From contig MVQQ01000174.1 of assembly GCA_002067555.1 (NCBI GenBank), positions 1 through 9,017 on the forward strand: a DNA stretch of 9,017 nucleotides, read 5' to 3'. Every line of letters begins with the position of its first letter. Position 1 is the stretch's first letter. Made by a program: the position numbers and the translations under genes. The notes below the pieces were generated by a model that saw nothing but the letters and a program-made list of their open reading frames with translations, made no database searches and had not been told where the DNA came from. This stretch comes from Syntrophorhabdus sp. PtaB.Bin184 (lineage in GTDB: Bacteria > Desulfobacterota > Syntrophorhabdia > Syntrophorhabdales > Syntrophorhabdaceae). Shown here one piece after another: positions 1 through 5,507 of this stretch.

Positions 1-1671
1 CCTGATATCCTCGGCGGAGAGCTTGTCCCTGTTTTCGTTGAGGGTCTTCTCCGTCGTGTATATGATGTTATCAAGCTGGTTGCGCTGCTCGATCTCCTGT
101 TTTCTCTTGCGGTCCTCCTCGGCATGGGTCTCTGAATCGCGGACCATCTTCTGGATATCTTCTTCGGAGAGGCCCGTGGAGGCGGTGATCCGTATGCTCT
201 GCTCCTTTCCCGTCGCCGTATCCTTCGCCGATACGTGGAGTATGCCGTTGGCGTCTATATCGAAGGTGACCTCTATCTGGGGTATGCCCCTCGGTGCCGG
301 CGGCAGGCCGATGAGGTGGAACCTCCCCAGTGTCCTGTTGTCCCTTGCCATCTCCCTCTCTCCCTGAAGGACATGGATCTCGACGCTCGTCTGGCTGTCC
401 TCGGCGGTGGTGAACACCTGGCTCTTCTTGGTCGGGATGGTTGTGTTGCGTTCAATGATCCTCGTCAGCACTCCGCCGAGCGTCTCGATGCCCAGTGACA
501 ATGGTGTGACGTCGAGAAGGAGCACGTCCTTGACCTCGCCGGCAAGAACGCCTGCCTGGACGGCTGCGCCAAGGGCCACGACCTCATCGGGGTTCACACC
601 CCGGTGCGGTTCCTTGCCGAAGAATTCCTTCACTATCTCCTGGACCCTGGGGATCCTGGTGGAGCCGCCGACGAGGACGACCTCGTCGATTTTATTGGTG
701 GGGATCTTCGCGTCCTCGAGGGCCCGCCGGCTGGGCTCTATGGTCCTCTGAAAAAGGTCGTCGGCCAGCTTCTCCAGCTCTGCCCTCCTGAGTTTCATGT
801 TGAGGTGTTTCGGGCCCGAGGCGTCAGCGGTGATGAAGGGGAGATTGATCTCCGTCTCCACCGTTGCCGAGAGCTCCACCTTTGCGCGCTCTGCCGCCTC
901 CTTCAGCCTCTGCAGGGCCATCCTGTCCTTGGAGAGGTCTATGCCCTGGTCCTTTCTGAATTCGGTAACGATCCAGTCTATGACACGCTGGTCGATATCG
1001 TCGCCGCCGAGATGGGTGTCGCCATTGGTCGATTTGACCTCGACGACGTTGTCGCCTACCTCGAGGATGGATATGTCGAAGGTGCCGCCGCCAAAGTCAT
1101 AGACCGCAATGGTCTCATCCTTTTTCTTGTCAAGTCCGTATGCCAGGGCGGAAGCCGTCGGCTCGTTGATGATGCGAAGGACGTTGAGTCCCGCTATCCT
1201 TCCGGCGTCCTTCGTGGCCTGCCGCTGGGAATCGTTGAAATAGGCCGGTACGGTTATGACCGCGTCGTCGATCTGCTGACCGAGGTACGCCTCGGCTGAT
1301 TTCCGCAGCTTCTGGAGCACGAAGGCCGATATCTCCTGGGGGGTGTACTGCTTGCCCCGGACGTCGACACGGACGTTGCCGTCCTGATCTCCAACCACCT
1401 TGTAGGGAACGGTCTTGATCTCTTCCTGCACCTCGTTGAAGCGTCTTCCCACGAATCTCTTTATCGAGAATATGGTGTTCTCGGGGTTTGTGATGGCCTG
1501 TCTCTTGGCCGTCTGGCCGACGAGCACCTCGCCGTCCTTCGTGAACGCGACAACGCTCGGTGTAAGCCTGCTTCCCTCTTCATTTATGATGACCTTCGGC
1601 TCGCCTCCTTCCATGACCGCAACGACCGAATTAGTGGTGCCCAGGTCTATACCTATCACTTTTCTTGCCAT
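1..1671 (-). CDS. dnaK: Molecular chaperone DnaK (Hsp70), 3' end outside window
   Basis: ATP-dependent Hsp70 chaperone that binds unfolded cytoplasmic proteins, working with DnaJ and GrpE. The window holds 557 codons; DnaK is usually near 640 residues, so roughly 80 C-terminal residues (most of the helical lid) lie beyond the left edge. Visible landmarks are the N-terminal phosphate loop IGIDLGTTNS (residues 6-15), the second nucleotide loop DFGGGTFD, the third Hsp70 signature VVLVGGSTRIP, the interdomain linker with VLLLDVTPLSLG, and the substrate-binding beta domain running into the first lid helices. I chose the ATG at 1671 (MARKVIG) because an AGGAGG sits 8 nt before it; an in-frame ATG at 1677 is only 2 nt from that site. 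The gene upstream is znuB, not grpE, so this locus does not have the common grpE-dnaK order. No frameshift is visible. Confidence 0.98.
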   Translation of the reverse strand, partial: MARKVIGIDLGTTNSVVAVMEGGEPKVIINEEGSRLTPSVVAFTKDGEVLVGQTAKRQAITNPENTIFSIKRFVGRRFNEVQEEIKTVPYKVVGDQDGNVRVDVRGKQYTPQEISAFVLQKLRKSAEAYLGQQIDDAVITVPAYFNDSQRQATKDAGRIAGLNVLRIINEPTASALAYGLDKKKDETIAVYDFGGGTFDISILEVGDNVVEVKSTNGDTHLGGDDIDQRVIDWIVTEFRKDQGIDLSKDRMALQRLKEAAERAKVELSATVETEINLPFITADASGPKHLNMKLRRAELEKLADDLFQRTIEPSRRALEDAKIPTNKIDEVVLVGGSTRIPRVQEIVKEFFGKEPHRGVNPDEVVALGAAVQAGVLAGEVKDVLLLDVTPLSLGIETLGGVLTRIIERNTTIPTKKSQVFTTAEDSQTSVEIHVLQGEREMARDNRTLGRFHLIGLPPAPRGIPQIEVTFDIDANGILHVSAKDTATGKEQSIRITASTGLSEEDIQKMVRDSETHAEEDRKRKQEIEQRNQLDNIIYTTEKTLNENRDKLSAEDIR

Positions 1672-1706
1672 TTTCATCTCCTCCTGAAGTTTTTCGCGTC
1701 TAGGCT

Positions 1707-1735
1707 AATATAATGTTGCAGCCCGACGTTGTCAA
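1707..1735 (-). promoter_or_regulatory. dnaK promoter, sigma-70 type
   Basis: On the minus strand a perfect TTGACA (1735-1730) is followed after exactly 17 bp by TATATT (1712-1707). Transcription would start near 1700, giving a leader of about 29 nt that carries the AGGAGG site. The boxes match the vegetative sigma-factor consensus far better than the sigma-32 pattern (CTTGAAA / CCCCATNT). Confidence 0.75.
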
Positions 1736-1740
1736 CGTTG
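1724..1740. promoter_or_regulatory. Palindrome over the dnaK -35 box, candidate operator
   Basis: ACGTTGTCAACGT (1726-1738) is a perfect 13-bp palindrome with one central base. It extends to 17 bp with one mismatched pair, and also reads as two near-direct copies of CAACGT(T/C)G spaced 9 bp. It covers the whole -35 hexamer of the dnaK promoter, a position where a bound protein would block RNA polymerase. It is not CIRCE. Its role as an operator is inferred only from symmetry and position. Confidence 0.35.
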
Positions 1741-1822
1741 GGACTGAATCTTTTTTTGACGCTATCCGTTTGAAAATACGGAGAGTTATCGGCAAGAAAC
1801 GCGAAGGATGCTGGGCGGCGGT

Positions 1823-2665
1823 TCAGGCCGTGTCCGGAGGCCGGCGGGTGGCATTCCGCGTCCTGAGGCGGGCACAGGTGAAGGACAGCAGAAAGAGGGC
1901 GAAATTGACGAGAACTATGGTTGCCCCGGCGGGCAGGTCGAGGGCAAAGGAAATGGTGATACCTGCCAGCACGGAGAGGATGCCGGTGAGGCAGGAGATC
2001 ATGATCGTCGTCCTGAACCCCCTGGCGAATTGCAGCGCCGTCACGGCGGGGATGATGAGCAATGCCGAAACGAGCATGATCCCCACGACCCTCATGGCGA
2101 GAACGACGGTGAGGGCTGTCAGAAGGACGAGTATGCGGTTGATGCGGTCCGTCCGTATGCCCGATGTTTTGGCCGATTCCTCGTCGAAGGTGATGGCCAG
2201 GAGCTCCTGGTAGGAAAGGGTGATGACGATGATGAGGCACAGGCACAGAAGGACGGAGGTCCAGACCTCCGCGTAGCTTATGGCCAGGATGTTGCCGAAG
2301 AGATAACTGAAGAGATCGATATTGAAGCCGCCGGCCACGCTCGCGATGAGGATACCCCCCGCTATCCCGAGCGAGGAGACGATGCCTATGGCGGCGTCAC
2401 CGTAAAGACGGGCCTTGTCGATGAGCTTGAGGATCCCCAGGGCGCTCGCGGCCACGATGGGGACCGCCACATAGAAGGGATAGGCCTGGAAGAGGAGCCC
2501 CACGGCAACGCCTCCGAAGGTGACATGGGCGAGCCCGTCGCCTATGAGCGAAAGCCTGCGCAGGACGAGAAACGTTCCCAGCGCCGAACAGAGCGCGGCT
2601 ATGAAAGAGCCCGCAAGAAGGGCCCGCTGAATGAACCCGTGGCTGAAGAGGTCAAGGAAGTCCAA
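1823..2665 (-). CDS. znuB: Zinc/manganese ABC transporter permease ZnuB-like
   Basis: Integral-membrane permease of an ABC-3 family metal importer; with ZnuC it moves metal delivered by ZnuA across the inner membrane. The protein is 280 residues, normal for the family, and largely hydrophobic, with several membrane segments and the family-typical stretch GDGLAHVTFGGVA near the N-terminus. The frame is open further upstream, with ATGs at 2770 and 2737, but neither has a ribosome binding site and both add a polar, non-conserved extension. I prefer the TTG at 2665: GGAGG lies 5 nt before it and the product begins MDFLDLFSHGF, as expected for this family. The gene is last in the regulator-znuA-znuC-znuB series and is separated from znuC by 132 bp containing repeats. 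Zinc is the likeliest substrate, but manganese or iron cannot be excluded from this subunit. Confidence 0.92.
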   Translation of the reverse strand: MDFLDLFSHGFIQRALLAGSFIAALCSALGTFLVLRRLSLIGDGLAHVTFGGVAVGLLFQAYPFYVAVPIVAASALGILKLIDKARLYGDAAIGIVSSLGIAGGILIASVAGGFNIDLFSYLFGNILAISYAEVWTSVLLCLCLIIVITLSYQELLAITFDEESAKTSGIRTDRINRILVLLTALTVVLAMRVVGIMLVSALLIIPAVTALQFARGFRTTIMISCLTGILSVLAGITISFALDLPAGATIVLVNFALFLLSFTCARLRTRNATRRPPDTA

Positions 2666-2678
2666 GGGGCCCTCCGGG

Positions 2679-2793
2679 CAATGACCAATGACAAGACCGC
2701 GACGACCGACGGAAGAAGAGAGCGAGGACTGAGCCATTAGCACCGACGCGCCTGGCGGTTGCTTGGTCATTGGCTATTGGAGATTGGTCAATC
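2679..2793. repeat. Inverted heptanucleotide repeat arrays between znuC and znuB
   Basis: On the plus strand 2763-2790 consists of four exact tandem 7-bp units of the form TTGGNNA (TTGGTCA, TTGGCTA, TTGGAGA, TTGGTCA). At 2679-2698 the complementary pattern appears in opposite orientation (caatgaccaatgacaag), about two imperfect units. The two arrays therefore form an imperfect inverted repeat around roughly 65 bp of unique sequence. The block nearly abuts the znuC stop and ends about 14 bp before the znuB start. It resembles an interspersed repeat or a small non-autonomous element, but no transposase or clear target duplication is visible. Confidence 0.65.
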
Positions 2794-2797
2794 ATCA

Positions 2798-3559
2798 TCA
2801 CGTGTCATGCCTGTGACAGATCACATGCTGGGAGTGCTCGCCGAAGTAGTCGGTCATGTCGGTGGAGAGGCAGAAATCATCGAAGCTGCCGAAAAACACG
2901 AGGGTTTTGTCGAGATAGAGAAGCTTCGAAGCATGCAGGCCGATGGTCCCTATGTCGTGGGTTATCATGATGATCGTTACCCCCCTGTCCCCGTTGAGGT
3001 TCTTGAGGGTCGCAAAGAACCTTTCCCTGCCCTCGGGATCGAGGGCAGTCGTCGGCTCGTCGAGAATGAGGAGTTCGGGCCCGGCCACCAGCGCCTTCGC
3101 TATGAGTACGCGCTGCTGCTGGCCTCCCGAGAGCTCTCCTATGAGCTTGTGCCTTATGGAGGTGATGTCGAGGAGTGCCATGGCGTCTTCGATGGATTTC
3201 CTGTCCCCCCGTGCGACCCTCCTCGGGAAACTTTTGCCGGACAGCAGTCCCAGCGCGACGATCTCTTCCACCGTGGCAGGAAAGTGGGGATTGAAAGCTG
3301 CTATCTTCTGGGGAAGATATCCGATCTTCCGCCATTCCCTGAAGACGTCGCCGCTCTGTCCGAAGATCGTGACCATACCTCCTGTCGGCTTGATCAGTCC
3401 GAGCAGCAGGCGGATAAGGGTGGTCTTGCCGGAGCCGTTCGGCCCGACGATTCCCAGGAATTCCCCTTTTTCCAGGGTGAAGGCGATATCGCTCAGTATC
3501 TCGACGCCGTTGAACCGGAAGGACAGGTTTTCCGTCGTCACCACGCTCGTCATCTGCAT
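2798..3559 (-). CDS. znuC: Zinc ABC transporter ATP-binding protein ZnuC-like
   Basis: Cytoplasmic ATPase subunit that powers the ZnuB permease. All ABC motifs are intact over 253 residues: Walker A GPNGSGKTT (about 39-47), Q-loop YLPQ (about 81-84), signature LSGGQQQR (about 143-150), Walker B LLILDEP (about 163-169), D-loop ALDPEG and switch histidine ITHD (about 200). The C-terminal tail is rich in His and Cys (EHSQHVICHRHD), which may bind metal. The ATG at 3559 has AGGAAGGG 6 nt upstream. A second in-frame ATG at 3553 overlaps the znuA stop as ATGA and would also work. Overlap with znuA indicates translational coupling. The next gene, znuB, is unusually far away for a tight operon. Confidence 0.94.
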   Translation of the reverse strand: MQMTSVVTTENLSFRFNGVEILSDIAFTLEKGEFLGIVGPNGSGKTTLIRLLLGLIKPTGGMVTIFGQSGDVFREWRKIGYLPQKIAAFNPHFPATVEEIVALGLLSGKSFPRRVARGDRKSIEDAMALLDITSIRHKLIGELSGGQQQRVLIAKALVAGPELLILDEPTTALDPEGRERFFATLKNLNGDRGVTIIMITHDIGTIGLHASKLLYLDKTLVFFGSFDDFCLSTDMTDYFGEHSQHVICHRHDT

Positions 3560-4515
3560 TCAAGACCCTTCCTGAGATTCTCGAGGTTGTTCTCCATGAG
3601 AGAGATGAAGGTCGCGCCCTTCCCGAACTCGTCCTTCGTCAGGTTGTGGGCCCCGTGGAGATAGAGGAGCGTTGCCCCCGTCTCCCTGGCGAGGAGTTCC
3701 GATACCTTCGGATTGATCAGTTCTTCAAAATAGACGTAACGAATACCGTTCTCATCCATCTTCTTTTTGAGGGCGATGATCTTTCTCGCCGTCGGTTCGG
3801 CATTCGGAGACCCTTCGTAGGCACTTACGTATTCGAGGCCGTACCTGTGCGCGAGATAGCCGAAGGCGAAGTGACCGCCGTGAATGAGGATCTTCTTCCT
3901 GCATGTCCCCAGGGTTTCCCGGAACTTGCCGTCGAGCAGGGAAAGCCGTTCCTTGTAATCGGCTGCGTTCTTGCGGAAAAGATCGCTCCCCCGCGGGTCG
4001 GCGGCGCACAGGCCCTCCGTGATCGTATCGACCATTTTCATGGCATTCCCGAAATCCATCCAGATGTGCGGGTCGTAGGCGCCATGGCCGCGCTGACCGT
4101 GGCCCTGTTCCTTATCACCGGCTGCATGGTGCTCGTGACCGCTCTTCATCAACCGGATGCCCCGGCTCGCGTCGACGGTGATAAGACTTTGGTTGGCGAC
4201 CCCTTTGAGCAGTTCTTCCGACCAAGGCTCCATATACCTGCCGGTGTATACGAAAAGCTGCGCGGAATCGACGCGCGCCATGTCGCCCGGTTTCGGTTCA
4301 AAGGTGTGGGCCTCCACCCCCGGCGGCAGGATGAGGGTCACCGTGGCCCTGTCCCCGGCTATTGTCCTCGTGAAATCATAAAGGGGAAAGAGGGTGGTGA
4401 CGACGACGATCTTCCCGGGGCCGCCGGAGACATCCTTCCGGTCCGGTCCGCAGGAAACGGCCGTGAGGAGGAGCGCCGCCAGAAGAGCACATATGGCCGG
4501 CCGCAACGTTTTCAT
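3550..4515 (-). CDS. znuA: Zinc-binding lipoprotein ZnuA-like (ABC solute-binding protein)
   Basis: Cluster A-I metal-binding protein of 321 residues that captures metal outside the inner membrane and passes it to ZnuB. The N-terminus is a signal sequence ending in TAVSC, a relaxed lipobox with Cys22 as probable lipid anchor. Likely metal ligands are His70 in EAHTFEPKP, His150 in DPHIWMD and His215 in HFAFGY, with a C-terminal acidic or His ligand in HGAHNLTKDE less certain. Residues 127-144 form a His-rich loop (GHEHHAAGDKEQGHGQRGHG), a hallmark of zinc rather than manganese members. The ATG at 4515 follows a GGAGGAGGAG site and overlaps the regulator's stop as ATGA. The frame extends upstream to 4833 antisense-free but out of register with the regulator gene, and that extension has no family similarity. 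Confidence 0.95.
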   Translation of the reverse strand: MKTLRPAICALLAALLLTAVSCGPDRKDVSGGPGKIVVVTTLFPLYDFTRTIAGDRATVTLILPPGVEAHTFEPKPGDMARVDSAQLFVYTGRYMEPWSEELLKGVANQSLITVDASRGIRLMKSGHEHHAAGDKEQGHGQRGHGAYDPHIWMDFGNAMKMVDTITEGLCAADPRGSDLFRKNAADYKERLSLLDGKFRETLGTCRKKILIHGGHFAFGYLAHRYGLEYVSAYEGSPNAEPTARKIIALKKKMDENGIRYVYFEELINPKVSELLARETGATLLYLHGAHNLTKDEFGKGATFISLMENNLENLRKGLECR

Positions 4516-4943
4516 TGCTCCTCCTCCTTGTTTGCCGAACAGTTGCTGCAGATCCCGAAGACCTGCATGATGTGAGACGATACGGTTGCATTCAAGGTCC
4601 GCGAGACCTCCTTCTGGATCTCCTCGAAGGCGCAGAAACTGAGATCGTTCACTTTCCTGCAGGAGGTGCAGACGAAATGATGGTGGTGTTCCCTGTTGCC
4701 GCAGAAGAAGTAATAGAGCTTGCGGTCCGGATGGATAACCTTGGAGATGATGCCTCGGCCCGCCAGTTCTTCCAGGTTGCGATAGACCGTGGGAAGTCCG
4801 ATGGTGCGAAAACGCTCCTTCATTTGTGTCCATACCTCGTCGGGGCTGAGGTAGATCGACGCGTGGTACAGGATATCAAGGATAGCGAGCCTCTTCGGCG
4901 TTGCCTTGAGTTTGAGTTCCTTCAGAATGTGGTTGTGATCCAT
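4512..4943 (-). CDS. zur: Fur-family metal-responsive repressor, Zur-like
   Basis: Ferric/zinc-uptake family repressor of 143 residues, the usual length. An N-terminal winged helix contains the recognition segment GLPTVYRNLEELAGRG (about 49-64). The C-terminal dimerisation domain carries two CxxC pairs, Cys92/95 and Cys132/135, the structural zinc site. The linker HHHHF (86-90) supplies regulatory-metal ligands typical of the family. Family members bind palindromic AT-rich boxes when metal-loaded. The gene shares a 4-bp ATGA overlap with znuA, so it is co-translated with the transporter and very probably represses it. Zinc specificity (Zur rather than Fur, PerR or Mur) is inferred from the neighbours and from the His-rich loop of ZnuA; the protein sequence alone does not settle it. 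The ATG at 4943 has only a weak ribosome binding site. Confidence 0.93.
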   Translation of the reverse strand: MDHNHILKELKLKATPKRLAILDILYHASIYLSPDEVWTQMKERFRTIGLPTVYRNLEELAGRGIISKVIHPDRKLYYFFCGNREHHHHFVCTSCRKVNDLSFCAFEEIQKEVSRTLNATVSSHIMQVFGICSNCSANKEEEQ

Positions 4944-4954
4944 CGTGACTATCT

Positions 4955-4975
4955 AAATAGAAATCATTTTCGTTT
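4955..4975. promoter_or_regulatory. Candidate Zur/Fur box
   Basis: This is a 21-bp imperfect palindrome of 10-1-10 layout centred on 4965; 7 of 10 base pairs match between the arms. The minus-strand core is AAAT-G-ATTT with AAA and TTT at the outer ends. It resembles the AAATCGTAATNATTACGATTT pattern of Zur boxes at about 14 of 20 defined positions by eye. It starts immediately after the -10 hexamer and covers the expected start point, the usual place for a repressor site. Function is inferred. Confidence 0.55.
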
Positions 4976-5004
4976 ATTCTATGGCAAACAGAGAAGGATG
5001 TCAA
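4976..5004 (-). promoter_or_regulatory. Promoter of the zur-znuACB operon
   Basis: On the minus strand TTGACA (5004-4999) and TAGAAT (4981-4976) are separated by exactly 17 bp, near-consensus for a sigma-70-type promoter. The start point would fall near 4969, giving a leader of about 26 nt. Confidence 0.75.
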
Positions 5005-5040
5005 TTCCACAGTGCGGGAAACACTGCCAGGGGTGGGTCC

Positions 5041-5057
5041 GGAACGTCTACCGTTCC
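5041..5057 (-). other. Hairpin at the end of the rhodanese gene
   Basis: GGAACG and CGTTCC form a 6-bp stem with loop GTAGA overlapping the TAG stop. A second weak hairpin (CAGTG/CACTG, 5010-5026) follows. Neither is followed by a T-run on the minus strand, so these are poor intrinsic terminators; they may still separate this transcript from the zur promoter. Confidence 0.3.
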
Positions 5058-5482
5058 ACGGGGTTGCCCCTTTTCACCCATGCGCGATATCCGGCCAGAA
5101 AGGTCATGACGTTGGTGTATCCCGCGTTCCGTGCCGCGACCGCGGCCTTGAAACTCGGGGCTCAGCCGTATCCCCTGCAATAGAAGACGATGGGTGTGTC
5201 CTTTTCAGGGGGAAGAAGGGACGCCAGCCTGTGGAATTCCTCCTCGGGAATGTGCATGGCACCCGGTATATGGCCCGATGCGTATTCGAGGGCAGTCCGA
5301 TTGTCAACGACGAGGAGTTTGTTCTCCCTTTCCATCAACCCTTCGAGCTTCCTGACATCGATGTCTCCGATGCTGTCGACGAGGAAGCAACCGGCCGGAA
5401 GAAGACAGGAGACGACGAGCGCCAGGAAGGCGAGAACGGGCAGGGCATGTCTTGAGGCGGCGGGTAAATGGCGGCGGGTCAT
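5048..5482 (-). CDS. Rhodanese-like exported protein with in-frame TGA (probable selenoprotein)
   Basis: Single-domain rhodanese (sulfurtransferase fold), 144 residues if TGA at 5164-5162 is read as selenocysteine. Residues 1-32 are a signal sequence ending in LLPAGC, a possible lipobox, so the protein probably acts in the envelope. The rhodanese domain shows VVDNRTALEYASGHIPGA (58-75) and the active-site loop YCRGYG-U-APS, with Cys102 at the canonical catalytic position and the TGA at residue 107, five residues later. After the TGA the same frame continues for 37 codons to TAG (5050-5048); this part reads GYTNVMTFLAGYRAW, the standard C-terminal beta-alpha segment of the fold. Ending at TGA would leave a 106-residue truncated domain. 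To my recollection, Cys-containing relatives often have Cys at the TGA position. A SECIS-like hairpin follows directly. Alternatives are a nonsense pseudogene or a sequencing error. The start ATG is 25 bp after thrC and has a weak ribosome site, so co-transcription with thrC is likely. Confidence 0.8.
5121..5164 (-). promoter_or_regulatory. Candidate bacterial SECIS element after the in-frame TGA
   Basis: Counting +1 as the first base after TGA, +3 to +41 folds by hand into one hairpin. The lower stem is CCCG/CGGG (5159-5156 with 5124-5121). The middle stem is TTC/GAA (5152-5150 with 5129-5127). The upper stem is GCCGC/GCGGC (5146-5142 with 5137-5133), capped by the loop GGTC (5141-5138). Loop position (+21 to +24) and GGUC identity closely resemble the E. 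coli fdhF SECIS as I recall it, where a GGUC loop lies about +19 to +22. The bulged U of fdhF is not evident; small internal loops are present instead. Confidence 0.65.
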
Positions 5483-5507
5483 AGGCTGCTTAAGGGAATA
5501 CCGTGAT

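Noticed and set aside
604..1299. Long plus-strand open frame of 231 codons
   Set aside because: It lies entirely antisense to dnaK, which is unmistakable; the open frame is a by-product of dnaK codon use.
1751..1784. Hairpin TCCGT/ACGGA next to a T-run between znuB and dnaK, as a terminator
   Set aside because: On the minus strand the run reads as A after the stem, and on the plus strand the T-run precedes the stem; neither arrangement is an intrinsic terminator.
1808..3664. Plus-strand open frames of about 300 codons opposite znuB and znuC
   Set aside because: Their translations are highly charged and low-complexity, lack domain motifs, and mirror clearly functional minus-strand genes.
4516..4833. 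N-terminal extension of ZnuA up to an ATG at 4833
   Set aside because: It is an out-of-frame reading of the Fur-family gene; the ATG at 4515 has a strong ribosome site and a proper lipoprotein signal.
5162..5482. 106-residue rhodanese ending at the TGA as the complete gene
   Set aside because: It would stop in the active-site loop and lose the final strand and helix of the fold, which are encoded in the same frame just after the TGA.
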